Source: Clostridium sp. UBA699
GTDB taxonomy: Bacteria; Bacillota; Clostridia; Clostridiales; Clostridiaceae
Assembly: GCA_002298915.1 (NCBI GenBank)
Contig: DBML01000034.1
Span: 1-37,752, forward strand
Reading direction: 5' to 3'
DNA: 37,752 nt
Positions within the stretch are counted from its first letter, which is position 1; each line of letters opens with the position of its first letter. Under the pieces are notes generated by a model. It worked only from the letters and a program-made list of their open reading frames with translations. It was not told where the DNA came from and did no database searches. The translations under genes and the position numbers were made by a program. Below are positions 23,840 through 31,026 of the stretch, piece after piece.

Positions 23840-23909
23840 TATTAAAACCCTCCAAAATATAATCAATTTAAAAAAATCTCTTCAAAGATTTCCATACGCT
23901 TATATTCTT

Positions 23910-23926
23910 AGCAAGTTCCGTGCCAA
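23910..23926 (-). promoter_or_regulatory. Sigma-54 (-24/-12) promoter
   Basis: The minus strand reads TTGGCACGGAACTTGCT, a full match to the sigma-54 consensus TTGGCAC-N5-TTGCT with GG and GC at -24 and -12. Predicted start is near 23899, 60 bases before the desulfidase ATG. Confidence 0.92.
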
Positions 23927-23958
23927 CCTCCGGACCGTTGAAAACAGCAGAAGCAAAA

Positions 23959-23992
23959 GGGAGTAGTTTCTCAAATATGAGAAACTACTCCC
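23959..23992 (-). promoter_or_regulatory. Palindrome 1: activator site and terminator-like hairpin
   Basis: Perfect 15-base arms (GGGAGTAGTTTCTCA and complement) around a 4-base centre contain TTTCTCAAATATGAGAAA at 23967-23984, about -77 from the sigma-54 start. On the minus strand CCCTTTTGCTTCTG follows, so it may also terminate the activator transcript. Confidence 0.7.
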
Positions 23993-24034
23993 TCCCATCG
24001 CCCAAAAGAACTCATATCAACGCCTCGCAGGTTT

Positions 24035-24048
24035 TCTCAAATTTGAGA
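24035..24048. promoter_or_regulatory. Palindrome 2: candidate enhancer site
   Basis: TCTCAAATTTGAGA is a perfect 14-base palindrome, centred about 143 bases upstream of the predicted sigma-54 start. It shares its core with palindromes 1 and 3. Confidence 0.7.
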
Positions 24049-24052
24049 GTTC

Positions 24053-24070
24053 ATTCTCACATTTGAGAAT
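24053..24070. promoter_or_regulatory. Palindrome 3: candidate enhancer site
   Basis: ATTCTCACATTTGAGAAT has 7-base arms and is centred 20 bases from palindrome 2, about two helical turns, putting both on the same DNA face. It abuts the activator stop codon. Confidence 0.7.
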
Positions 24071-25825
24071 TCACTGCTCCTCGAGCTTCCTGTACAGCGT
24101 CGCAGGGCTTATGTTGAGTTTTTTTGCTATAGTTTTTTTAGCTTCAGTGTCGTCCCCGTAGTACCTTATCATCCCATTGATGACTTCCTTCTCGTAGTCA
24201 GCCACAAGATCCTTGAGAGGCTTTTCCTCGACAGAACCTTCCTCGCGCTCGCCCATCCTGCTTTTGATGATGCCGAGGCTTATCCTGTCCCCCGGCTCGA
24301 AGTTGATGGCGTATTCTATGAGGTTCTGAAGCTCCCTCACGTTGCCGGGCCAGTTGTACCTGGCCATGGCCTTCTGAGCCTCCACTGTGTACCCCTGTAT
24401 GTTCTTCCTGTATATCTTGTTGTACCTTTTGAGGAAGTAGTCCGAAAGCTCAAGCACGTCATCCGAACGCTCCCTGAGCGGAGGTATCCTGAGAGGTATC
24501 ACGTTGAGCCTGTAGAAAAGGTCCTCCCTGAACTCGTTCCTCTCCACCATCTTCTGCAGGTCCTTGTTGGTGGCCGCTATTATCCTCGGGTTCACCTTTA
24601 TGGTGGTGGAGCCGCCCACCCTCATGAGCTCCTTCTCCTCGAGCACCCTGAGGAGCTTGACCTGCATGTGGAGGGGCAGGTCGCCTATCTCGTCCAGGAA
24701 TATCGTGCCGTCCTTGGCTATCTCGAACTTGCCCATCTTTCCGCCGCTGTTGGCTCCCGTGAAAGTCCCCTTCTCGTACCCGAAAAGCTCGCTCTCCATA
24801 AGGCTCTCCGGTATTGCCCCGCAGTTTATGGCCATGAATATCCGGTTCCTTCTGTCGCTGCCGGTGTGTATAGCTCTGGCAAAGAGCTCCTTGCCCGTCC
24901 CGCTCTCCCCGAGCAGCAGCACCGGCACGTTCTGCTTAGAAATGAGCCTGGCCTGTTCCTTCACCTGGGTCAGGGCATGGCTTCTGCCTATGATCTCATC
25001 GAAGGTCAGTATGGCGTTTTTCTCGCTCGCGTTGAACACCGACCTCTGCAGCATGTTGAAGTCCTTGAAGGTTATCACCGAACCCTCTATGGCATCGTCG
25101 ACCACGATAGGCCTTATGGAGAAAAGGAACTCTATGTCGTGGTTCTCTATGGAGACGGTGAGGGGTTCCTCCTCAAGGCTGAAGTGGTTCTTCTCAATCT
25201 TCTCCATGGCGCTCCGCGGCAGTATGCTGTCAAGAGGTTCACCAATCAGGTTTGAGTACCTTACCCCGAACTTCTCCTTGAAGTACCTGTTGAGCGTCAC
25301 GATGCTGCTCTTCTTGTCAGCGATGACGATGCCCTCGTTCACGGAGTCGATCACGGTGAGAAGCTCCCTGGACTTGTACTGAAGCTTGCTGCTGATGTTC
25401 TTCTCCCTCATTTTTGAGGCTATCAGCTCGGAAAGCCTTTTGTCGAAGTCTATGTAGCTCTCCTTCTTCTCCAGGAACGCTTCCTTCTTCTCAGACTCGA
25501 AGATTATGAGCCCGACAACTCCCTCGACCTTCTCGTCTATGATAATGGGGAAACAGACCGCTGCCTTCTCCTCGCATTCCTCCCTGGAGGTGCATATGTC
25601 GCACTCGTTGCAGGACTTGGGGTCCGCTATCAGGTACTGTCTTCCTGTCTGAAGGCATTTTTCAAAAGCCGAATTCTTTGGTCCGGCCGTACCTACCTTG
25701 CTTTTGTAGATCCCCGTTCCGGCAATCCTTATCAGGTCCCTGTCGAGTATCGTGACATCGATGCCGACGATGGCTTTGACGGTTTCGGCTATCTGCTGGA
25801 GCTCGTCCCTAATCTGCCCCAGCAT
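24071..25825 (-). CDS. Sigma-54-dependent transcriptional activator (GAF-PAS-AAA-Fis)
   Basis: This 584-residue enhancer-binding protein has a GAF-like sensor (about 15-120) containing a cysteine cluster (CNECDICTSREEC, then C) and a PAS domain (about 145-255). The AAA+ domain has Walker A LGESGTGKE and the sigma-54 contact loop GTFTGA, a Thr variant of GAFTGA; a Fis-type helix-turn-helix follows at the C-terminus (KTIAKKLNISPATLYRKL). ATG 25825 follows the upstream stop as TGACATG; a TTG 39 bases earlier would overlap that gene. Its likely target is the desulfidase promoter next door, with the TTCTCAAATTTGAGAA palindromes as binding sites. The signal may be cysteine or a metal/redox cue; this is inference. 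Confidence 0.92.
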   Translation of the reverse strand: MLGQIRDELQQIAETVKAIVGIDVTILDRDLIRIAGTGIYKSKVGTAGPKNSAFEKCLQTGRQYLIADPKSCNECDICTSREECEEKAAVCFPIIIDEKVEGVVGLIIFESEKKEAFLEKKESYIDFDKRLSELIASKMREKNISSKLQYKSRELLTVIDSVNEGIVIADKKSSIVTLNRYFKEKFGVRYSNLIGEPLDSILPRSAMEKIEKNHFSLEEEPLTVSIENHDIEFLFSIRPIVVDDAIEGSVITFKDFNMLQRSVFNASEKNAILTFDEIIGRSHALTQVKEQARLISKQNVPVLLLGESGTGKELFARAIHTGSDRRNRIFMAINCGAIPESLMESELFGYEKGTFTGANSGGKMGKFEIAKDGTIFLDEIGDLPLHMQVKLLRVLEEKELMRVGGSTTIKVNPRIIAATNKDLQKMVERNEFREDLFYRLNVIPLRIPPLRERSDDVLELSDYFLKRYNKIYRKNIQGYTVEAQKAMARYNWPGNVRELQNLIEYAINFEPGDRISLGIIKSRMGEREEGSVEEKPLKDLVADYEKEVINGMIRYYGDDTEAKKTIAKKLNISPATLYRKLEEQ

Positions 25826-25826
25826 G

Positions 25827-26288
25827 TCAGACCCTGTGCTTTCCGGAGAACTCTTCCACAGCAACCTTCACTACAACACAGTTTTTCAGGTTTGCAAGGA
25901 TATACGCATCGCCCTCCAGAATGAAATCCGGGCTGTATTTCTTGACTATTTCAGCAAGAGCCATTCTCTTCTCATCCTCCTCTGCGATGGAGGCCCTCCC
26001 GAAGGCCATTACGCTTTCGTATTCGGTTGCGAACTCGGAAGGCAGCACCTTCGTCGATCCGACAACTGTGAAGCACACCTTCGGGTTCGCCTCAATGTTG
26101 TCGAGCTTAGTCCCCGTTAGCGCTGCGTGGAAATAGATGCTGCTGCCTGAATAGACGTAGCTAACCGGCGTGCCGTAAGGCTGTCCCTCGCGATCAACCG
26201 TGGAAAGTACGCCGTATTCCCCCTTTTCCAGAAGCATAAGCGCCTCAGCATCGGTCATGATTCTGTCTGCTCTTCTCATCTTCTTCAT
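25827..26288 (-). CDS. NimA-like pyridoxamine 5'-phosphate oxidase-family flavoprotein
   Basis: The 153-residue split-barrel FMN-binding protein begins RRADRIMTDAEALMLLEKGEYGVLSTVDREGQPYGTPVSYVY, then IYFHAALTGTKLDNIEANPKVCFTVVG, the layout of the NimA/flavin-nucleotide-binding group. Members reduce nitroimidazoles or bind flavin or haem; the natural substrate is usually unknown. GGGGAGGA precedes the ATG. It sits 30 bases after the extended end of hgcB and one base before the activator start, so it is part of the hgcAB transcript. Confidence 0.9.
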   Translation of the reverse strand: MKKMRRADRIMTDAEALMLLEKGEYGVLSTVDREGQPYGTPVSYVYSGSSIYFHAALTGTKLDNIEANPKVCFTVVGSTKVLPSEFATEYESVMAFGRASIAEEDEKRMALAEIVKKYSPDFILEGDAYILANLKNCVVVKVAVEEFSGKHRV

Positions 26289-26318
26289 TTATATCCTCCC
26301 CCAAAATCGTTTTTGTGA

Positions 26319-26591
26319 TCAACATCCGCAATTTGGCTCAGTCCCTGTGAGCCAGCCACGTATTATGGCGCTCGCTCAGCCTACGCCCTTCTTGACCTCC
26401 AAGGCATTCGCAGGGCAGTTCCTTTGGCAGCCGCCGCATTCCATGCAGGCATCCAGATCCTGTATCTTAGCCTTTCCGCCTTCCATGCTGAAGACGGAAT
26501 GCGGGCATACCTCCATGCACCTTCCGCAGCCTACGCATTTGTCCTGGTCAAGCTTGAGAGTTGCCACGTTCTTTATATACCTGTGCTTCAC
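26319..26591 (-). CDS. hgcB: HgcB ferredoxin with in-frame TGA, candidate selenoprotein
   Basis: GTG 26591 lies behind GGAGG. The first 71 codons encode a 2[4Fe-4S] ferredoxin with CVGCGRCMEVCP and CMECGGCQRNCP, the second having the CMECG(G/A)C form typical of HgcB. The frame meets TGA (26378-26376) straight after KKGVG. HgcB proteins have GVGC there, and the cysteine (Cys73 in the Pseudodesulfovibrio ND132 protein, from memory) is strictly conserved. After the TGA, 18 codons read ASAIIRGWLTGTEPNCGC before a second TGA, matching the expected HgcB tail with C-terminal cysteines. Read-through gives 90 residues, near the usual 95. I infer selenocysteine at position 72; the alternative is a recent nonsense mutation. 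HgcB should reduce the HgcA corrinoid and pass Hg(II). Confidence 0.8.
26334..26354 (-). other. Candidate bacterial SECIS hairpin in hgcB
   Basis: TGGCTCA pairs perfectly over 7 bp with TGAGCCA, closing a 7-base loop CAGGGAC. The stem starts 21 bases and the loop 28 bases after the in-frame TGA, within the 16-37 base distance usual for bacterial SECIS elements. The loop has GGG, but its first G is at the third position rather than the first or second, so the fit is incomplete. Confidence 0.5.
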
Positions 26592-26606
26592 TATAACACC
26601 TCCGTA

Positions 26607-27608
26607 TCAGGCCGTCAGCCTGTATGCAATCAGCAGAATTACGCCGGCTGCGCAGAGCGCTGCGCCTGCCAGCATGGCACTTATCGTCTCTTTCGTTGTT
26701 CCGGAAAGGGAAGTGTAAGTGCTGGAGCCGGTGAACTGGAGCGCCGAGTAGCTTGAAACGAACAGCATGAAGCAGACGTATGCCGCCTTCACCATGAGAC
26801 TGTCCTGCACCTGGAAAACATCGTAGAACCTCAGGAACACAGCCGACCATATGCCGCCCAGCAGCGCGCCCTTAAGCGAGAAAGCCCTGAAAGGTATATA
26901 CGGCAGGAGCAGAGGAACAGCGACGGAGCCCACCAGCAGGGAAACGAAGATCGGCACGTAGTTTGCCAGCGTCAGGCCCAGGTTGCCCAAGTTGAAAATT
27001 AGCAGGACCGGCAGGAAGGGAAGCGCGTACTTAAGGTCAGGAATAAATTCCATCGGTGTCAGGACAAGCCTGTCCGCGAAACCGAAATTGACCTCACTCA
27101 TTTCGGCACTTTTGACCATCCCGTTCTCCAGGAAACTCCTGATGTCCCTCGCCCTTACAGGTCCGTAGACAACCTCGAAGCCAGCCTTCTTTATTACGTG
27201 CGCTGCGACTCCAGGCGCTCCCAGCTGCGGCAGGATCAGCCTGTTGTGAGAAACCACCTGCTTGAGCTTAACCTTGTTAAGCACCTTGAGCAGCTCGTAG
27301 TTGCCGAAGGTGCCTTTGCCCGCGGCGCACCATACGTTGATCCCCTTGGTATCTATGACGAGTATCCATAGGTTCAGTCCGGACAGCTCCCGCCTCAGCG
27401 CATCGAGCGTCAGCTTGTAGTTTGCAGTGACGAGCACCTGTGAGTTCCCGTCTGGCTCGCCCACCGCGTAAAGCCCAGGCTCCACTAGGTAGCTGTATCT
27501 GCCTATGCCCCAGCGAACCTTCCATCCCCCCATCACATCGCGCCAGGTGAGTCTGGTGCTCAGCCTTGGCACTTTTCCAGCTTCAATCAAAACATTATCC
27601 TTTTCCAA
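26607..27608 (-). CDS. hgcA: Mercury methylation corrinoid protein HgcA
   Basis: The 333-residue protein has an N-terminal corrinoid-binding domain and a C-terminal membrane domain with about five helices (from about residue 190). The diagnostic cap-helix motif NVWCAAGK lies at 91-98 with the cobalt-ligand cysteine at Cys94 (Cys93 in ND132, from memory), followed by GTFGNYELLKVL. HgcA transfers a methyl group from methylcorrinoid to Hg(II); its native role is unknown. I choose TTG 27608, eight bases after GGAGGG, because it gives normal length; the longer frame to 27659 has no ribosome site. It is the first gene of hgcA-hgcB-NimA-like-activator. Confidence 0.95.
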   Translation of the reverse strand: MEKDNVLIEAGKVPRLSTRLTWRDVMGGWKVRWGIGRYSYLVEPGLYAVGEPDGNSQVLVTANYKLTLDALRRELSGLNLWILVIDTKGINVWCAAGKGTFGNYELLKVLNKVKLKQVVSHNRLILPQLGAPGVAAHVIKKAGFEVVYGPVRARDIRSFLENGMVKSAEMSEVNFGFADRLVLTPMEFIPDLKYALPFLPVLLIFNLGNLGLTLANYVPIFVSLLVGSVAVPLLLPYIPFRAFSLKGALLGGIWSAVFLRFYDVFQVQDSLMVKAAYVCFMLFVSSYSALQFTGSSTYTSLSGTTKETISAMLAGAALCAAGVILLIAYRLTA

Positions 27609-27639
27609 AGCTATTCCCTCCGAATCAATAATCATGATA

Positions 27640-27645
27640 ATTATA
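27640..27645 (-). promoter_or_regulatory. Probable -10 element of the hgcAB transcript
   Basis: TATAAT lies about 32 bases upstream of the hgcA TTG start on the minus strand. No convincing -35 is visible (TTGTAG at 19-base spacing is the best), so an activator may be needed. Confidence 0.45.
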
Positions 27646-27671
27646 ACATATTTTTGCAAATGCTCTACAAA

Positions 27672-27699
27672 TTGATTTTTCAGTCTGTTAGAATATTAT
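27672..27699 (+). promoter_or_regulatory. Promoter of the DUF554 gene
   Basis: TTGATT (27672-27677), 16 bases, TATTAT (27694-27699), with the start codon about 28 bases on. Confidence 0.6.
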
Positions 27700-27726
27700 T
27701 AGTCATTCATAAGGGGGATTGTACAT

Positions 27727-28416
27727 ATGTTGGGGACAATTGTAAACGTAGCGGCGATAATAGTCGGAAGCCTTCTCGGCTTTCTGATCAAGGGGGGCAT
27801 ACCGAAGAAGGTGGGAGACACCGTCATCCAGGGCCTGGCGCTTTCCACCATTCTCATCGGCATCCTGAACGCGGTCAAGGTTAACAACCTGATGCTCCTG
27901 ATAATATCCATGGTCATAGGCGCAGCCATAGGCGAAGCTATTGACATAGACCGCTTCCTGAACAGCGTAGGCGACCTGATAGAGTCTAAGCTCAAGGGAA
28001 GGGGCGGGAAGGTGTCGCAGGGCTTCGTCACAGCCAGCCTCCTCTTCTGCGTCGGAGCGATGGCTATAGTCGGTGCACTTGACAGCGGGCTCAAGGGCGA
28101 CCATTCAACCCTTTTCTCGAAGTCGATACTTGATTTCGTCTTCTCGCTCATCTCGGCTTCATCTCTGGGCATAGGCGTTCTGCTTTCCTCAGTGTCCGTG
28201 CTGATATACGAAGGGAGCATAACGCTTCTGGCTTCAAGCCTGAAGGGGCTGCTCGTGCAGTCGGTAATAACGGACATGAGCGCCATCGGCGGCCTGCTCA
28301 TAATAGGGATAGGGTTCAACATACTGGGGATGGGCAAGCTGAAGGTGGCTAACTTCCTTCCAGCCATATTCATACCGCCGGTGTACCAGCTGATACAGAG
28401 CTTATTCATGAAGTAG
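27727..28416 (+). CDS. DUF554 family membrane protein
   Basis: The 229-residue protein has about seven hydrophobic segments and the DUF554 (YdfK-type) opening MLGTIVNVAAIIVGSLLGFLIKGGIP. It continues with GLALSTILIGI, IGAAIGEAIDID, FCVGAMAIVGALDSGLKGD and the C-terminal GFNILGMGKLKVANFLPAIFIPP. It is a putative transporter of unknown substrate. ATG follows AAGGGGGA. It is transcribed divergently from hgcA and alone, ending at a bidirectional terminator. Confidence 0.93.
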   Translation: MLGTIVNVAAIIVGSLLGFLIKGGIPKKVGDTVIQGLALSTILIGILNAVKVNNLMLLIISMVIGAAIGEAIDIDRFLNSVGDLIESKLKGRGGKVSQGFVTASLLFCVGAMAIVGALDSGLKGDHSTLFSKSILDFVFSLISASSLGIGVLLSSVSVLIYEGSITLLASSLKGLLVQSVITDMSAIGGLLIIGIGFNILGMGKLKVANFLPAIFIPPVYQLIQSLFMK

Positions 28417-28427
28417 AAGCAAGCCAA

Positions 28428-28471
28428 AAAGAGCTGTTGCAAAATGAATTTTCATTTCGCAACAGCTCTTT
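28428..28471. terminator. Bidirectional terminator between DUF554 and PHP genes
   Basis: AAAGAGCTGTTGC pairs over 13 bp with GCAACAGCTCTTT, continuing through an AAATGAA/TTCATTT inner helix. TTTTT follows on the minus strand; the plus-strand tail is only TTT. Confidence 0.85.
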
Positions 28472-28479
28472 AAACATCA

Positions 28480-29151
28480 TTAGACTGCAGCCCTGCTGTG
28501 GATATCGTATTCTTCTCCCGACCTGTAGATGTCTATAGAGTGGTACTTGCCCTCTCTCAGCATTGTCGGGAACACTTTCCCCTGCCTGATAGCCTCGATG
28601 AGGTCCCTCTCGTCCCTTACCCTGTCCGGAAAAACCGTGGCGTACCTGCCAAGCTTCTCAAGGATATGCGCGTCGCTGGATCCCAGCGAAGGGAGGTTCA
28701 GTTCAGTGGCAAGCGTGTATGCGCTCAGGTTATGGTGCGGAAGCGTGCTTCCGTTGAAAGCCTCTACACCTGCAAGGTGCTCCTGCACGGACCTTATGTG
28801 CTCTCCCAGCCCGCGGTTGTTGTTCCTGAAGGGGTGTGCGCTTATGCATATTCCCCTGTGCTTTGAGGCAAGCTTGATCAGCTCCGATGCATGCACCTTG
28901 TGCTTTGGCAAATCCTTCAAGCCGAAAACCAGAAGGTCTCCTTCATGAGTCAGTATTTCTGCTCCCACAAGCACCGTGAACCCGCTTTTTTTCGAATACT
29001 CGTGCGCCTCGTCGAAGATGTCCGAGCTCTCGTGGTCTGTTATGCAGATGGCGTCGAGACCCACCTTCTTGGCCCTTTCAACGGCTTCCTCGAGTGTGAA
29101 GTGGCTGTCAGAAGAATATTTGCTTTCATGAACGTGCATGTCGATTATCAT
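28480..29151 (-). CDS. PHP-domain phosphoesterase-like protein
   Basis: The 223-residue PHP metal-dependent hydrolase shows motif I DMHVHESKYSSDS, motif II CITDHESSD, GAEILTHEGDLLVFGL, the His motif ISAHPFRNNN and the late SSDAHILEKLGR. Together these bind a metal cluster. The substrate is unknown; relatives include histidinol phosphatase and trypsin-like RNase/AMP phosphatases. ATG 29151 is preceded by GGAGG; an upstream TTG is too close to that site. It is transcribed convergently with DUF554. Confidence 0.88.
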   Translation of the reverse strand: MIIDMHVHESKYSSDSHFTLEEAVERAKKVGLDAICITDHESSDIFDEAHEYSKKSGFTVLVGAEILTHEGDLLVFGLKDLPKHKVHASELIKLASKHRGICISAHPFRNNNRGLGEHIRSVQEHLAGVEAFNGSTLPHHNLSAYTLATELNLPSLGSSDAHILEKLGRYATVFPDRVRDERDLIEAIRQGKVFPTMLREGKYHSIDIYRSGEEYDIHSRAAV

Positions 29152-29261
29152 AACCAAAAGCCTCCGTAATATTATCTACAGAATCATTCTATCAAATCGG
29201 CCCTGGTATTGATATAAATATAACGATTCCAAATACATGAGCGTCCAGCTATAGCACTTGC

Positions 29262-30056
29262 CTATCGTCCGTCTATGAAATTGCCGAGCATGCCGAGGAC
29301 GCTGCCTTCCTCTTTGCCTCCCGAACCGTATCCCGGCGCTGCTGAGAATACCTTTCCGGCCAGGCGGCTCAGGGGCAGCGACTGCACCCACACCTTTCCA
29401 GGACCCCGCACCGTTGCGAAGAAAACGCCTTCGCCTCCGAAAAACATGTTCTTGACGCCTCCAACGAACTCGATGTCGTAGTGCACCTCTCTGGTCATTG
29501 CAACAAGGCAGCCCGTGTCTATCCTCAGGATCTCTCCCGGGAGAAGCTCCCTTTCAACTACGACGCCTCCCGCATGGATGAACGCCAGGCCGTCGCCTTC
29601 AAGCTTCTGAAGGATGAAGCCTTCCCCGCCGAAAAAACCAACGCTGAGCTTTCTTCTGAAATCTATCCCGACGGACACGCCGTGTGCCGCGCAGAGGAAC
29701 GCGTCCTTCTGGCATATGAGCTTTCCGCCGAGCATGCTGAGGTCCATGGCTAGTATTTTGCCAGGATAAGGCGATGCGAAGGAAACCTTCTCGTTTCCGC
29801 AGCCCACGTTTGTGAATGCTGTCATGAAGAGGCTTTCTCCCGTGAGAACCCTTTTCCCTGCTCCGAAAAGCTTGTCCATCATTGTATTGCCGCTCCTGCC
29901 GGAGCCGTCCCCGAATATTGTCTCCATCTGAACGTTTGAGGTCATCATCATCAGCGCTCCCGCCTCGGCGATAACCGTTTCCCTTGAATCCAATTCAATC
30001 TCCACGAACTGCATGTCATTCCCTATGATCTTATACCCGATATCGTGTGAACCCAT
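29262..30056 (-). CDS. AIM24 family protein (TIGR00266 type)
   Basis: The 264-residue protein has the beta-rich AIM24 fold: FVEIELDSRETVIAEAGALMMM, GGKLICQKDAFLCAAHGVSVGIDF, GFILQKLEGDGLAFIHAGG and the Gly-rich VGGVKNMFFGGEGVFFATVRGPGKVWVQSLPLSRLA. It ends with SAAPGYGSGGKEEGSVLGMLGNF. Function in bacteria is unknown. It follows the small membrane protein gene by 10 bases, so they form one operon. Confidence 0.9.
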   Translation of the reverse strand: MGSHDIGYKIIGNDMQFVEIELDSRETVIAEAGALMMMTSNVQMETIFGDGSGRSGNTMMDKLFGAGKRVLTGESLFMTAFTNVGCGNEKVSFASPYPGKILAMDLSMLGGKLICQKDAFLCAAHGVSVGIDFRRKLSVGFFGGEGFILQKLEGDGLAFIHAGGVVVERELLPGEILRIDTGCLVAMTREVHYDIEFVGGVKNMFFGGEGVFFATVRGPGKVWVQSLPLSRLAGKVFSAAPGYGSGGKEEGSVLGMLGNFIDGR

Positions 30057-30066
30057 TTTTTATACA

Positions 30067-30345
30067 CTACTCCTTTATATCGTAATATTCAACGTCAACT
30101 ATATTTTTATTAGAGAAGTCGAACCTGTTTTCGAGTTCCTCCTCCTCTAGCTTCTCTTCCTGGACCGCGCTGTCCCTCCTGGATTTGTTCCAGCTCTTTA
30201 CCTTCGAGCTTATCTTGAAATAGGCAAAAATAACCGCCCCGATCAGCAGAAGATACGGCGCCGTTCTGAAGAACAGGTATATGAGGAACATCCCTAGCAG
30301 GAGTCCGAAAGAACTTCTCAGTACAGAAGCAAAATTTGCGTTCAT
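30067..30345 (-). CDS. Small membrane protein, unknown function
   Basis: The 92-residue product has a hydrophobic hairpin (about 10-45, VLRSSFGLLLGMFLIYLFFRTAPYLLLIGAVIFAYFKI region) and a charged C-terminal half rich in Lys, Glu and Asp. I place the start at ATG 30345 because AAGGAG ends nine bases upstream; an ATG three codons earlier overlaps that site. I do not recognise a family. Gene order suggests work with the AIM24-family protein downstream. Confidence 0.7.
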   Translation of the reverse strand: MNANFASVLRSSFGLLLGMFLIYLFFRTAPYLLLIGAVIFAYFKISSKVKSWNKSRRDSAVQEEKLEEEELENRFDFSNKNIVDVEYYDIKE

Positions 30346-30547
30346 TTTATACATCTCCTTGTTTTTGACTCATGTACTCATTATACCACTTTTTTTAGAT
30401 TTGTAAACGGTATTTTATATCACATTACAAGTTATTTGTTCACCTTTTGTTCATTTTGAGATTGCGTAACCTTTGTTACTGAATACTGATTGATTTGGAG
30501 TTATCATATAGGTAAAGAAACAAATTATGTTTTAGGAGGAATGAAAA

Positions 30548-30889
30548 ATGTCACAGCATTTCATTAAGAATATCGATTTCTCAAAGGTTATAGAGATGGA
30601 CGGCCTGGTGTCCTACCAGGACGGACAGGTTGTAAGCAGGACCCTGGCGCAGGGCAAGAACATGAGCCTCACCCTTTTCGCTTTTGACAAGGGCGAAGAG
30701 ATAAGCTCCCACTCCTCGGGCGGAGACGCCATGGTTTACATCCTTGATGGGGAATCTGAGATAACCGTCGGCGGGGAGACCTTCAATGTCAAGAAAGGCG
30801 AAACAATCGTCATGCCGGCAGGTGTTCCGCATGCTCTGCTGGCATCCGCAAGGTTCAAGATGCTCCTCGTTGTGGTGTTTAACGCATAG
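30548..30889 (+). CDS. Cupin-domain protein
   Basis: This 113-residue single cupin shows motif 1 SSHSSGGDAMVYILDGESEITVGGE and motif 2 GETIVMPAGVPHALLASARFKMLL. Motif 1 keeps two likely ligands (His and Asp in HSSGGD) and motif 2 one His, so metal binding is possible. No substrate can be assigned. A strong TAGGAGGA site precedes the ATG. It is monocistronic, with a terminator 50 bases after the stop. Confidence 0.9.
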   Translation: MSQHFIKNIDFSKVIEMDGLVSYQDGQVVSRTLAQGKNMSLTLFAFDKGEEISSHSSGGDAMVYILDGESEITVGGETFNVKKGETIVMPAGVPHALLASARFKMLLVVVFNA

Positions 30890-30938
30890 GCATTAAACGT
30901 TTAGTGAAATCGAGCTTGCGAAGATTGAGCTTATAACA

Positions 30939-30989
30939 GTACCTTCCTGAGGAATGAATTCCACTCCTCAGGGGGTACTTCTTTTTTGG
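30939..30989 (+). terminator. Intrinsic terminator after the cupin gene
   Basis: GTACC and CCTGAGGA pair with TCCTCAGG and GGTAC with one bulged T and one wobble, followed by TTCTTTTTT. Confidence 0.88.
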
Positions 30990-31026
30990 GGACGTCCAAC
31001 CAACACTTCAGTTCAGCCCCCTCAAA

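Noticed and set aside
24564..25382. Plus-strand frame of 272 codons opposite the sigma-54 activator
   Set aside because: Antisense of the conserved AAA+ and PAS region; Ser/Leu-rich translation without domains.
26376..26591. hgcB as a complete 71-residue ferredoxin ending at the first TGA
   Set aside because: The 18 following codons match the expected HgcB tail and end in Cys-Gly-Cys, so the short version is probably not the full product. Simple nonsense truncation remains the alternative.
27699..28442. Minus-strand frame of 247 codons opposite DUF554
   Set aside because: DUF554 on the plus strand has a ribosome site, promoter and family match; the opposite frame has none.
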